Program-made: the position numbers and the translations under genes
Notes under the pieces: generated by a model
Database searches by the model: none
Seen by the model: only the letters and a program-made list of their open reading frames with translations
Told to the model about the DNA's origin: nothing
Part shown: positions 27,205 through 36,617 of the stretch, one piece after another
Layout of the letters: every line of letters starts with the position of its first letter
Position numbering within the stretch: the stretch's first letter is position 1
DNA from: Bacillota bacterium
GTDB lineage: Bacteria; Bacillota; Sulfobacillia; RBS10-35; JAJYVN01
Direction: 5' to 3'
Assembly (NCBI GenBank): GCA_021806565.1
Contig: JAJZXK010000026.1
Location: 1-38,329, forward strand
Length of the DNA: 38,329 nucleotides

Positions 27205-28593
27205 TCAGTCCGCCGCCACGGGGAACGGGTCGGTCTCGTCGCCAACCTCCCGGCGCAGCCGCGTCAGTTCGGCCTTCAACTCGGCCACCACGCCCGCATA
27301 CTGCGGATCGTGGTAGACGTTGTGCAGTTCACGCGGGTCCCGCTCCAGATCGAACAACTCCCATTCCGGCGGCGCGGGCTCCTTTTCGTAGTAGTAGATG
27401 AGCTTGTGGCGTTCGGTGCGCACGCCGTAGTGCGCATACACGTTGTGGTGCGCAACGTGCATGAAGTAGCGGTAATACATGGATCGCTGCCACTGCGCCG
27501 TCGCCTCGCCGCGCAGGATGGGCCGCAGGCTCTGGCCCTGCATGCGTTCGGGGGCGTCGAGCCCCGCGTAGTCCAGCAGCGTCTGTGCGAAGTCGACGTT
27601 GAGGGCAAAGCGGGACTCGGTGCGTCCCTGGGGGATCTCCCGCGGGTAGCGCACCAGCATCGGCATGCGCAGCGACTCCTCGTAGAAGAAACGCTTGTCA
27701 TACCAGCCGTGGTCGCCCAGGAAGAAGCCCTGGTCGGACGAGTAGATGACGATGGTGTCCTCGGCCAGCCCCTCCGCGTCGAGGTAGTCCAGCAACCTGC
27801 CGACACCCTCGTCCACAGCCGCGACGCAACGCAGGTAGTCCTTGATGTAGCGCTGATACATCCACCGCCGCCGTTCCGGCAGGGAGAGGCCTTCGGGGGC
27901 CGGGGCCTTGACGTCCTTCGGCCCCAGGTCGCGGTCGACCCGCATCCGCGCGGCTGCGGCGGCCGCCGCCCGATCGGAGTAGTCGTCGTCCAAGGTGTCG
28001 GGCAGGGGCACGTCCCCGTCGGCGAAGAGTTCGGCGTGCCTGGGAGCCGGCTCCCAGGGTCGGTGCGGCGCCTTGTGGTGGCACATCAGCAGGAAGGGGC
28101 GCTCGCGGTCGCGCCGCTGCAGCCAGTCCAACGACTGATCGGTGATGATGTCGGTCACGTAGCCGGGATACACGCGCTCGGTGCCCATCTCGATCATTTT
28201 CGGGTCGTGGTAGAGCCCCTGGCCCGGAAGGACGTTCCAGTAGTCGAACCCGGTCGGATCGTGGATGCCGCCGTGGCCCAGGTGCCACTTCCCGACGATC
28301 GCCGTCTGGTAGCCCGCCCGCTGCAGCAGTTGCGGGAAGGTCGGTTGACGGCCGTCCATGCGTTCGTTGAGCGTCTGCACCTCGTTGACGTGGCTGTACG
28401 TGCCGGTCAGGATCGTGGCCCGGCTGGGGGCGCAGATCGAGTTCGTACAAAAGCAGTTGTCCAGCCGCACCCCGCCGGCCGCGATCCGGTCCAGATTCGG
28501 GGTGCGGTTGATGCGGCTACCGTAGCATCCGATCGCATGCGCCGCGTGGTCGTCGCTGAGGATAAACACGATATTCGGTCGGGTCCCCGCCAT
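27205..28593 (-). CDS. Sulfatase (formylglycine-type)
   Basis: RPNIVFILSDDHAAHAIGCYG; FGly motif CAPSRATILTG; ETAIVGKWHLG-type motif (QTAIVGKWHLGHGG). Confidence 0.96.
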   Translation of the reverse strand: MAGTRPNIVFILSDDHAAHAIGCYGSRINRTPNLDRIAAGGVRLDNCFCTNSICAPSRATILTGTYSHVNEVQTLNERMDGRQPTFPQLLQRAGYQTAIVGKWHLGHGGIHDPTGFDYWNVLPGQGLYHDPKMIEMGTERVYPGYVTDIITDQSLDWLQRRDRERPFLLMCHHKAPHRPWEPAPRHAELFADGDVPLPDTLDDDYSDRAAAAAAARMRVDRDLGPKDVKAPAPEGLSLPERRRWMYQRYIKDYLRCVAAVDEGVGRLLDYLDAEGLAEDTIVIYSSDQGFFLGDHGWYDKRFFYEESLRMPMLVRYPREIPQGRTESRFALNVDFAQTLLDYAGLDAPERMQGQSLRPILRGEATAQWQRSMYYRYFMHVAHHNVYAHYGVRTERHKLIYYYEKEPAPPEWELFDLERDPRELHNVYHDPQYAGVVAELKAELTRLRREVGDETDPFPVAAD

Positions 28594-28734
28594 CGATCCT
28601 GCCTCCACTCCATACGCCGGGGAGCTCGCGCGCCAACGCGCCCCGGCTCTATACTCCGGCCTTCGCCCCCAACGACCCCTGTCCTGCGCCGCCAGGCCGG
28701 ACAAGGCGCCAACCGCGCGGCTTGGGCGCACCGC

Positions 28735-31464
28735 TCATCCCTTCGGGCGCGTCAGCCGGATGCGGCGCACCGCCAACCCGGCGCCGCCGCTCAAGCGGAA
28801 GTCCGCGCGGTTGTTCTGGCGGCCGGTGAAGTCCGCATTGGAAAGCGTCCAGGTGACGGTCTTCCAGCCGCCGCCACCGGTGAGCGTCACGCTCGGACCC
28901 GCCGAGGTGTAGGCGCCGGCCAGGCCGGCCGCGGGGCTGTTGTAAGACGCGTGCAGCATCCCCCCGGCCGGGGCGTCCCAGTACGTGACCGACAACTCCA
29001 GCGCCCGCGGATACGACCAGCCGGGCACGTTGGCGACGAAGTAGAGGTAGCTCGAGGGGTTGGTCGGCGAGGGCCGGTTGCGGTCGAACACCACCGCCGG
29101 TTTGCCCCCGATGGAAGCGAGGTGGAAGTTGCTATCACCCAGATGGGCGCCGACCTGGCGCAACTCCATGCCCGAGGCCTTCCCGTCCAGCGCCAGGGAC
29201 ACCGACTGCGGATCGGTCGCCGGCAACCGCAGATGGGCGGAGAAGCTGGATGGCGCGACCGTGGGCTTGGCCGGCAACGCCGCCCCCGCCGGACGGCGGT
29301 TGTATTGGATGGCCCCGTCCACCAACGCCAGGGAGGCCTTGGCCGCCGCCGTGCAGCGCACGTAGACCAGTTCGGAAGGCAGAAGCGGCGACCAGTCGAC
29401 CGCAAGGCGCGCCACCGTCCCCCAGGCGCCGCCCACCGTCCCAGCCGGCCGCCAGCTCTTGCCGTCCGTGCCGACCTCCACGTCGCCGCTGCCGGTGAAA
29501 AGCAACTCCGCACCGGCCTGATGGCAGCCCTCCACGTTGAAGGCGTACGTCCAGCGGCGGCCGTCGCTCGCCTGCCGCAACTGCAGCGGCTGGCCGTCCC
29601 GCAGGTAGGCACCGCCGGACGAACCGGAGCCGGCGTCCCCCGCCAGCGCCAGATAGTAGCGGTCACGCGCGCCCCACCGCGCCGGCGTGCCGACGGGCGA
29701 AGTCCGGGCCATCCCCCGTTTCCAGGCTGTCCGGGCCAGGTCGACCAACTGGCCGGGAAGCACGAACCGCACCCCGGGCGGGTACTTGGCCCCGACCACC
29801 CGCATAACGTCCGCGTAGGTCTCGCCGTTGCCCAGACCGACCGTCAGAAACAGCGGCCGCACGCTGGTGGACGCCGCCAAGCGCTCGACGGCCGAAACGG
29901 CCTGCTCGGCCCCCGTCGCGCCGGCCCCGCCGTAGCCGCCGATCGGCAGGACCGGCCTGGAGTTCACCCATAGCGGCTCGGCCGGATAGGTACCGCCCTG
30001 GATATAGCCAAGGACGAAGCCGTCGGCGGCCTCACCCCCGTGCAGCAGGTCCCATAAACCCAGGGCCTGCGGGGTATGGACGCCGCCCTCATGTGGCAGG
30101 GCCTGGCCGAGGCGGAGGCCGGCGGAACGCATGGCCGACTGTGCCGACGCCACATAGGCCTTCCAGTGTGGTGTACCCACGAAGGACGGCAGGTCCGGAT
30201 ACCCGAAGGGCAACCAGGCGACCAGTTCGTCGTTGGGCGTGGCCGAATCAAAGTAGTGCCGCGCGATACCGGGCGTCCACCCGGGGGCCATGCCCTGCAT
30301 CGACCATCCCACGGGCACCTTGCCCCGGGCCGGGTCCAGCCAGCGCCCCTCGTGGAAGTCGATCAGCACCGAGATGTTGTCCCCATCGGTGACGACGACG
30401 GAGACATAGATCCCGTTCGGATCGAGGGCGGGTGCCGCCGCGCGCGGGCGCTGTGCGGGGGCCGGCGTGGCCGGCATGGCGGTATGCACACTGAGGTTCT
30501 CCGCCGACAGCCCCGGTGTGTCGGCCCCAACGAAGTTGACGCCGTGGCTGCTGCAAAAGATCGTCTGCTTCGCCTCGTTGTTCGTCCAGCCGAAGGCCGT
30601 GAACCGCTTGGCCGCCACCCGCCGCAGCACACCGGCCAGCACCCCGCCATGGCTGCCGGTCGCGATCTGGTTCATGTCCCCGATCCACGTGAAGGCCCGG
30701 GTCACCACGGCATAGTCGCGCGGCGTCCAGCGCAGCACCCTCTCGGTGCCATCGCCCGGCATGTCGCCCACGGAAATGAAGGCGAGCGCCCCTGGCGCCT
30801 GCTTACCAAGCTGCTTCCAGGCGTAGCGATAGGCGGCCGTGGCGTCGCGTAGCCCGACCTTGCGCAGGTCCAGGAGCGATTTCCATCCGCTGCCCGCCAG
30901 GTCGATCCCGCCCGCGGCCACAGCCGCGAGGCCGACCAGGGCGGACTGCGCGTCCGACGGGTCGACGGCAGCCGCCCCGTGCACCCAGGCCAGGGTGTTG
31001 GCGACGTTGATCGTCGCCGGCAGCGCCGGGTCCCAGACGATGTACTGGTCGACGCCGAGCCGCTTGGCCAGCGCGAACGCATCGGCCGGCGTCCCCTTGC
31101 GCACCCCGAGGTGGTAGCGGCTGCGATAGACCTCCAACCAGCGCGCGTCCGAGCCCTGAAAGGCCACACCACCCACGTAGTTGGACGGCAGGAGCACATA
31201 CAGTCCCTCTCCGCCATGGCGCACGCGGCGGTTGACCAGCCCCTGCAGGATGGCGACGGCCACCTGCGTATGCAGGGCGACTCCCTGCAGATCGACCACA
31301 AGTACCGACCCGGGCATCGCCGCCGGGGCTGGCAGCCAACCCTGCGTCCGGCCGGCCGCGACCGGCCCCAGCCCCCCGCATCCCGTGAGCCAGGGAAGGG
31401 CCCCGAGTAGCGGTAACGCACCCATCCCCCGCAGTACCGTCCGCCGCGCGACTCCCACGCGCAT
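28735..31464 (-). CDS. GxGYxYP-like Tat/lipobox lipoprotein, putative glycan-related (start could be 31485)
   Basis: Signal VARRTVLRGMGALPLLGALPWLTGC; VSVVVTDGDNISVLIDFHEGRWLDPARGKVPVGWSMQGMAPGW and DELVAWLPFGYPDLPSF resemble the GxGYxYP family core. Confidence 0.7.
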   Translation of the reverse strand: MRVGVARRTVLRGMGALPLLGALPWLTGCGGLGPVAAGRTQGWLPAPAAMPGSVLVVDLQGVALHTQVAVAILQGLVNRRVRHGGEGLYVLLPSNYVGGVAFQGSDARWLEVYRSRYHLGVRKGTPADAFALAKRLGVDQYIVWDPALPATINVANTLAWVHGAAAVDPSDAQSALVGLAAVAAGGIDLAGSGWKSLLDLRKVGLRDATAAYRYAWKQLGKQAPGALAFISVGDMPGDGTERVLRWTPRDYAVVTRAFTWIGDMNQIATGSHGGVLAGVLRRVAAKRFTAFGWTNNEAKQTIFCSSHGVNFVGADTPGLSAENLSVHTAMPATPAPAQRPRAAAPALDPNGIYVSVVVTDGDNISVLIDFHEGRWLDPARGKVPVGWSMQGMAPGWTPGIARHYFDSATPNDELVAWLPFGYPDLPSFVGTPHWKAYVASAQSAMRSAGLRLGQALPHEGGVHTPQALGLWDLLHGGEAADGFVLGYIQGGTYPAEPLWVNSRPVLPIGGYGGAGATGAEQAVSAVERLAASTSVRPLFLTVGLGNGETYADVMRVVGAKYPPGVRFVLPGQLVDLARTAWKRGMARTSPVGTPARWGARDRYYLALAGDAGSGSSGGAYLRDGQPLQLRQASDGRRWTYAFNVEGCHQAGAELLFTGSGDVEVGTDGKSWRPAGTVGGAWGTVARLAVDWSPLLPSELVYVRCTAAAKASLALVDGAIQYNRRPAGAALPAKPTVAPSSFSAHLRLPATDPQSVSLALDGKASGMELRQVGAHLGDSNFHLASIGGKPAVVFDRNRPSPTNPSSYLYFVANVPGWSYPRALELSVTYWDAPAGGMLHASYNSPAAGLAGAYTSAGPSVTLTGGGGWKTVTWTLSNADFTGRQNNRADFRLSGGAGLAVRRIRLTRPKG

Positions 31465-31670
31465 CCCCCCAGGTGGACCGTACATGCGCTCATGTGGGGC
31501 TCATTTCCTGCCAACCGCCGTCCAAACGAGCGGCAGGCCGCCGCCGCGGGCCGGGTGCGGGCCGCGATGGAGTCCCGGAGGGACCGCCCCAGGCGCAGGT
31601 GGGGACCGGGCCCGCCGAGACGGGCCGCCTGTGCGCGCACAGATGCGACACCACCGCGGCCGGCGCGGTT

Positions 31671-32954
31671 TCAGTCCTCCGGCTGCGTCGTCGCGCCGCG
31701 CGCCACGTCCACCTCCCAGTTCGAGATGGCCGCCCGCAGGCGCGCCGCCCGGGCCGGTTCCCGCGCGGCCAGGTCGTCGCCCTCGGCCAGATCGTGTTCA
31801 AGGTCGAAGAGGGCGGGTGGGGCGCCGTCCCGCAGCAGCAGCTTCCAGGGGCCCTCCCGGACGGCGCGGTCGCGGCCGTGTCCCCAGAAGATCTGCCGCG
31901 GCGCGAGCGCACCCGTCCCGAACAGCAGGGGGCACAAGTCCACCCCGTCGAGCGGACGGGGCGGCGCTCCCGCCCCCGCAAGGGCGAGGAAGGTCGGCAA
32001 CAGATCGAGGCAGACGGTCGGAACGTTGCAGCGCGACCCGGCGGGGATCCGTCCCGGCCAGCGGGCCATGGCCGGGATGCGGTGGCCGCCCTCCCAGAGG
32101 GTGCCCTTGCCGCCCCGCAGTTTGCCGTTGGAACCGACCCGCGTCGCCCCGTTGTCCGAAAAGAAGAAGACCAGCGTACGCTCCTCCAGCCCGAGCCGCG
32201 CCAAAGCGGCCAGGACCTCCCCCACCCCCGCGTCCATGGCTTCGGTCATCTCGCGATAGGCGCCGACCCGATCCTGCCGTTCGGGGTGTCGCCGCCCGTC
32301 CGCCATGCGCACCGGACCGTCGCCGGGACCCTGGTAGGGCGAGTGGACCGCCTCGTGCGCCACATAGAGACAGAAGGGTTCGTGCGCATGCGCCTCGATG
32401 AAGCCGACCGCATGGCGGGTGATCAATTGGGTCGTGTAGCCCTCCTCGGGCACCAGGCGGTCGCCGTCCCACCAATCGGGGAAACCGGCGCCGTCCACGT
32501 GGCTGAAGTAGTCGACGTTGCCGCTGACGTAGCCACGAAAGGAGTCGAAGCCGTGGCGGACGGGGTTGTAACGGGGATCATAGCCCAGGTGCCACTTGCC
32601 GCAGATCCCCGTCGCGTACCCCGCGTCGCGCAGCAGGCCGGCAAGGGTGGCCTCCCCCGGTTGCAGGCCGTGGTGGCGCAGGCCCGCGCCGGGATCGGCA
32701 AGGATCACGCCCGGGATGCCGGCGCGTTGCTGGTACCGCCCGGTGAGCAGCCCCGCCCGGGTGGGACTGCAGACCGCACCGCTGGAATGAAAATCATCGA
32801 AGCGCAGGCCGCCGGCGGCAAGGGCGTCCAGATGGGGCGTGCGCACCTGCGGATGGCCGTAACACGCCAAATCCCCGTAACCGAGGTCGTCGGCCAGAAC
32901 GATCACGAAGTTCGGCAGGGACCGGGGCGAAGACGCCGCCCCATGTGCGGGCAT
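31671..32954 (-). CDS. Sulfatase (formylglycine-type arylsulfatase-like)
   Basis: LPNFVIVLADDLGYGDLACYGHP; FGly motif CSPTRAGLLTGRY; TGICGKWHLGYDPRYNPVRHGFDSFRGY. Confidence 0.96.
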   Translation of the reverse strand: MPAHGAASSPRSLPNFVIVLADDLGYGDLACYGHPQVRTPHLDALAAGGLRFDDFHSSGAVCSPTRAGLLTGRYQQRAGIPGVILADPGAGLRHHGLQPGEATLAGLLRDAGYATGICGKWHLGYDPRYNPVRHGFDSFRGYVSGNVDYFSHVDGAGFPDWWDGDRLVPEEGYTTQLITRHAVGFIEAHAHEPFCLYVAHEAVHSPYQGPGDGPVRMADGRRHPERQDRVGAYREMTEAMDAGVGEVLAALARLGLEERTLVFFFSDNGATRVGSNGKLRGGKGTLWEGGHRIPAMARWPGRIPAGSRCNVPTVCLDLLPTFLALAGAGAPPRPLDGVDLCPLLFGTGALAPRQIFWGHGRDRAVREGPWKLLLRDGAPPALFDLEHDLAEGDDLAAREPARAARLRAAISNWEVDVARGATTQPED

Positions 32955-33124
32955 CGGGCCGTGCCCCCTTCCGGCCTGATATCGATCGCTTCTGCCTTCT
33001 GGCCCGCACGACCACGTCCTGCCGCCGCCGCACCGCTTCGCAGGGATGTCGGGGGAGCGGACCGGCCTTCCTGAACCATCGGTGATCACCCGGTGCGATC
33101 GGAACCGGAAGGTCGGCACACGGA

Positions 33125-33739
33125 TCACAGGCGGGAGCGCTCAGGGGTGAGCACCGCGGCAAACCGCGCCAGGCGGCCCCCCAGGTACCGCGCCGCCTCC
33201 AGGACCTCGGGCGCGACCGCGACGCCCTCGCGCGCAGCCTGGTAGCTCACGCCGTAGGGATTGCCGCCCGCGGCATAGACCACCCGGTCGGTGTAGCCCG
33301 GCGCGACGATCACCGTGCCCCAGTGGTACATGACGTTGTGGATCGTGTGCAGCGTCGTCTCCTGGCCGCCGTGCGGGTTGGCCGCGCCGGTGAAGGCCGC
33401 GGCCGGCTTGTTGGCCATGACGCCCCTGCCCCAGAGCCCGCCGAGTCCGTCGAAGAACAGCTTGAGCGCAGCGGCCATCACCCCGAACCGGGTCGGTGAA
33501 CCGAACGCGTAGCCATCTGCCCATTCCACGTCCTCCGGCGCCGCCAGGGGCACCCCGGCCGCCTCCGCCACGTGGGCCTTCCAGCCCGGATTGGCGGCGA
33601 CGACCGCTTCGGGTGCCAACTCCGCCACCCGCCGCAGCCGGGTCTGCGCGCCGGCCGCGCGCGCACCCTCCTCGACTGCCTGGGCCACGCGGTAGGTGTG
33701 TCCGGTAGCGCTGTAGTAAATCACCGCGAGCTTTGCCAT
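33125..33739 (-). CDS. wrbA: NAD(P)H:quinone oxidoreductase, WrbA flavodoxin-like family
   Basis: KLAVIYYSATGHTYRVAQAVEEGA; YAFGSPTRFGVMAAALKLFFDGLGGLWGRG; NPHGGQETTLHTIHNVMYHWG. Confidence 0.93.
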   Translation of the reverse strand: MAKLAVIYYSATGHTYRVAQAVEEGARAAGAQTRLRRVAELAPEAVVAANPGWKAHVAEAAGVPLAAPEDVEWADGYAFGSPTRFGVMAAALKLFFDGLGGLWGRGVMANKPAAAFTGAANPHGGQETTLHTIHNVMYHWGTVIVAPGYTDRVVYAAGGNPYGVSYQAAREGVAVAPEVLEAARYLGGRLARFAAVLTPERSRL

Positions 33740-33838
33740 CCGGTATCCCCCCCACTCCGCGACCGACCGCCGACGAGCGGCCGGTCCACCCCTGCACCCC
33801 GCACAGGCTCTCCCAACCGCTGGCTCCGCACCCGCCGC

Positions 33839-35305
33839 CTATTCCCCGTGGTAAAGGCCGCCGAAATAGGTCCGCCAGCCCGCGGGCGCCGGATGGGCGT
33901 CGGTCACGCGATACGCGGCGGGAAAGGCATCGCGGCCCTCTGAGCGCAACCACGCCGTCAGGGAGGGGTCGAGGCCGCGGCGGACGATTTCGTCCACGGC
34001 CGCGCGATGCAGGCGGACCACCGTCTCGGGATGGTCCGCGGCAACGTCGACCTTCTCCCCCAGGCGCCTCAGCGCGCAGCGCCCCGGATCGGCGGCTACG
34101 GCCAGGGCCCATTCCCGGTCGAAGGCCGAAAACAGGATGCCGCCGGCGCGCTGCTTCCAGGTGCTCACCGCGGTGCCGCACAGGGCGATCTCCCGCTTGG
34201 CGTGGTCTTCGCGCGCCGTGGCCAAAAGGTCGTGGGATTCGAGATCCTGCGGCGCCTGCCCACCGGCCAAGCCCAGCAGGGTCGCAAAGATGTCCTGCGA
34301 CTGCACGAGCGCGCTGCTCGTGCCGGACCCGGCCCCCGGCACGTGGACCAGTAGCGGGACGTGCGCCTCATTTTCCAACGGGGGTGCGGCCTTGCCGAAA
34401 GGGGAATCCGGGCGGTCTCCGACGTTGGTCCCGTGATCCCCGAGCAGCACCACCGCGGTCCGTTCCGCCAGACCCGTTTGCTCGAGCGTGTCCAGAAAGG
34501 TGCCGAGCCAGCGGTCCATGAACGTCACCTTGGCGGCGTATTGCGCCCTGAGGTTCAGGAGCGCCCGCGGTGAAAGGTCCGGCCGGTTGCGGCCCCCCGA
34601 GAAGGATCGCGGGTCCAGCATGCCGTCGTACCCGGGCGTACGATCGTACAAGCGCACATACTCGGGCGGCGAGTCCCAGGGCTCGTGGGGATCGAAGCAA
34701 TCGACCCAGAGAAAGAACCGGTCGCGGCTCGCGTTGTCGCGCAGGAACCGCGACGCCGTCGTGAACAGGCGGGCGACGTTCCAATCCTCTTCCCGCACCC
34801 GCCCGCGGTTGGTCGGCACATACCCCGCCCCGGGATTCCAGCCGCGCCGCAGGACGCGCTCGTCGTCACGCGGCAGGGGGTCGAACATCGGATCCAGGCG
34901 CCAGTTGGGCAGATAGGACCAGTCGTCGGTGATCCAGGCGCGGTCCACCTCCGCCCCCCGCACCTGCGTCCAGGCGTGGAAGGGGAAATCGAAACCGTGC
35001 CCGCCGTTGACCAGGTGAGGCGTGTCATGGATCAACTGGGTGCAATAGCCATGTTCGGCCAGGGCGCGGGGCAGGGTCGGCCGGTCGCAGTCCAGCGGCT
35101 TCCACGGGTGGAACGGCGCGCCGTACCGCCCTGTGATCAGATCCGTGCGTAGCGGGATGGTCGGAAAGCTGCCGGCGAAGGCCCGCCGGAAGTTCCACGA
35201 GCGGGCCGCCAACCGGTCCAGGTTGGGCGTTTGCACCTCCTGGTTGCCGTTGGCTCCGAGGTGATCGAAGCGCAACGTGTCGATGACGATCAGCACGATG
35301 TTCAC
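33839..35305 (-). CDS. Sulfatase-like alkaline phosphatase superfamily protein with Thr at the formylglycine position
   Basis: VNIVLIVIDTLRFDHLGANGN; FPTIPLRTDLITGRYG aligned to CxPxR; FFLWVDCFDPHEPWDSP; VVLLGDHGTNVGDR; GTG start after AGGGGGG. Confidence 0.9.
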   Translation of the reverse strand: MNIVLIVIDTLRFDHLGANGNQEVQTPNLDRLAARSWNFRRAFAGSFPTIPLRTDLITGRYGAPFHPWKPLDCDRPTLPRALAEHGYCTQLIHDTPHLVNGGHGFDFPFHAWTQVRGAEVDRAWITDDWSYLPNWRLDPMFDPLPRDDERVLRRGWNPGAGYVPTNRGRVREEDWNVARLFTTASRFLRDNASRDRFFLWVDCFDPHEPWDSPPEYVRLYDRTPGYDGMLDPRSFSGGRNRPDLSPRALLNLRAQYAAKVTFMDRWLGTFLDTLEQTGLAERTAVVLLGDHGTNVGDRPDSPFGKAAPPLENEAHVPLLVHVPGAGSGTSSALVQSQDIFATLLGLAGGQAPQDLESHDLLATAREDHAKREIALCGTAVSTWKQRAGGILFSAFDREWALAVAADPGRCALRRLGEKVDVAADHPETVVRLHRAAVDEIVRRGLDPSLTAWLRSEGRDAFPAAYRVTDAHPAPAGWRTYFGGLYHGE

Positions 35306-35542
35306 GAAGGACGCCCCCCCTGTTCCGCCCAGGCCGGCCAGCGGCCGGGCGCGCTGGTGGCGCGGGGACCGCGCCGCCATGACCGCCTTCGGTGGTCGCG
35401 GCGGCGCCCCTGCCTGCCTGCGTGCGTGGATTGACCGTGTGGGTCGAGGCTGGGCGGCACCACGCGGGGCGGTGCGCGCCCGGGCCGCTGGGATGTGCGC
35501 TGCCGGCCGGGCACCGCCGTCTCGGGGTCGCCCGCAGCAACC

Positions 35543-36445
35543 CTACCGAGTCGGTGCGTCCGCGGGCGCCCACAGCCGCAATGCGCCGGGATCGATGGTG
35601 AAGGTCGCCGGGAGGCCGCCGACCAGTTCGCCGTCGGCGTGCACCGCCACCCCGGCCGGCCCCTCGATGCGCACCTCTTTGGCCTGCTGGTAGTCCACGC
35701 CGGGACGCCCGACGTGCCGCCCGAGGAAGGCAAGGGGCAGGATGCCCAGAATGCGACCGCCGCGCAGGTCGCCGACCGTCATCACGTCCAGCAATCCGTC
35801 GTCGAGTTCGGCGCGCGGACAGATCCGCATCCCGCCGCCGTAAGCCGCCGCGTTGCCGATCGCGACCATGAGCCGGCGCGACGGGGCCGGCGGCTCCTGC
35901 GCGTCCAGAGCCACCTTCAGGATGGCGGGCTCATAGCGGAAAGCCTCGCGCACGGCGGTGATGAGGTAGAACAGGGCGCCGCCGTGCCGCTTGGCGGTCG
36001 CGTTGGCGATCCGGGCCACCTCGGCGTCAAACCCCACGCCGGCGATGTTCAAGTAGTACTGGTCGTGCACCCGCCCGAGGTCGACCCGCCGGACATCACC
36101 CGCCGCAAGGGCCGGCAGGAGTTGTGCGGCCGGTCTGCGCAGACCGGCGGAACGGGCGAAGTCGTTACCGGTTCCAAGCGGCAGGACGCCGACCGCAACC
36201 TCGCAGGAGCCGCAGCCGTTGACGATCTCGTGCAGGGTTCCATCGCCGCCGACCGACAGCAGGCGCGTGTACCCCGCCGACTCGGCCTCCGCGGCAAGAC
36301 GCGTGGCGTCTCCGGGTCCCGCCGTCGCCACCTCATCGAAGGTGAAACAGGCTTTGGCCTGCTCGCGCAAACGGGCCCAGCCCGCGGCCGCGCGGCCCGA
36401 ACCCGCCGCCGGATTGACCACCACGAGCGTGCGCTGCCTGGACAT
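35543..36445 (-). CDS. Diacylglycerol kinase/YegS-like lipid kinase family protein
   Basis: LVVVNPAAGSGRA; LLSVGGDGTLHEIVNG; GVLPLGTGNDFARS; MVAIGNAAAYGGGMRICPRAELDDGLLDV. Confidence 0.95.
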   Translation of the reverse strand: MSRQRTLVVVNPAAGSGRAAAGWARLREQAKACFTFDEVATAGPGDATRLAAEAESAGYTRLLSVGGDGTLHEIVNGCGSCEVAVGVLPLGTGNDFARSAGLRRPAAQLLPALAAGDVRRVDLGRVHDQYYLNIAGVGFDAEVARIANATAKRHGGALFYLITAVREAFRYEPAILKVALDAQEPPAPSRRLMVAIGNAAAYGGGMRICPRAELDDGLLDVMTVGDLRGGRILGILPLAFLGRHVGRPGVDYQQAKEVRIEGPAGVAVHADGELVGGLPATFTIDPGALRLWAPADAPTR

Positions 36446-36576
36446 CCCGCCCGTCCTCCCCGCATCGGTCCGTCCTCCGGGCTCCCAGGCACCCATGCGC
36501 CGACCACGGGGCGACGGCAAATCCCGCCAGAGGTACGCTGCCGGGTGTGGATCTCCTTTATCGGCATATCCGCACT

Positions 36577-36617
36577 CCGCTCGTATCCGCTATCCGCTCG
36601 TATCCGCTATCCGCTCG
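36577..36617. repeat. Short tandem repeat, 17-bp period (CCGCTCGTATCCGCTAT), about 2.4 copies
   Basis: Two exact 17-bp copies plus CCGCTCG; overlaps the stop codon of the binding-protein gene (36607-36609). Confidence 0.95.

Noticed and set aside
26962-29973. 1003-aa plus-strand ORF
   Set aside because: Antisense to the sulfatase and GxGYxYP-like genes, whose motifs are unambiguous on the minus strand.
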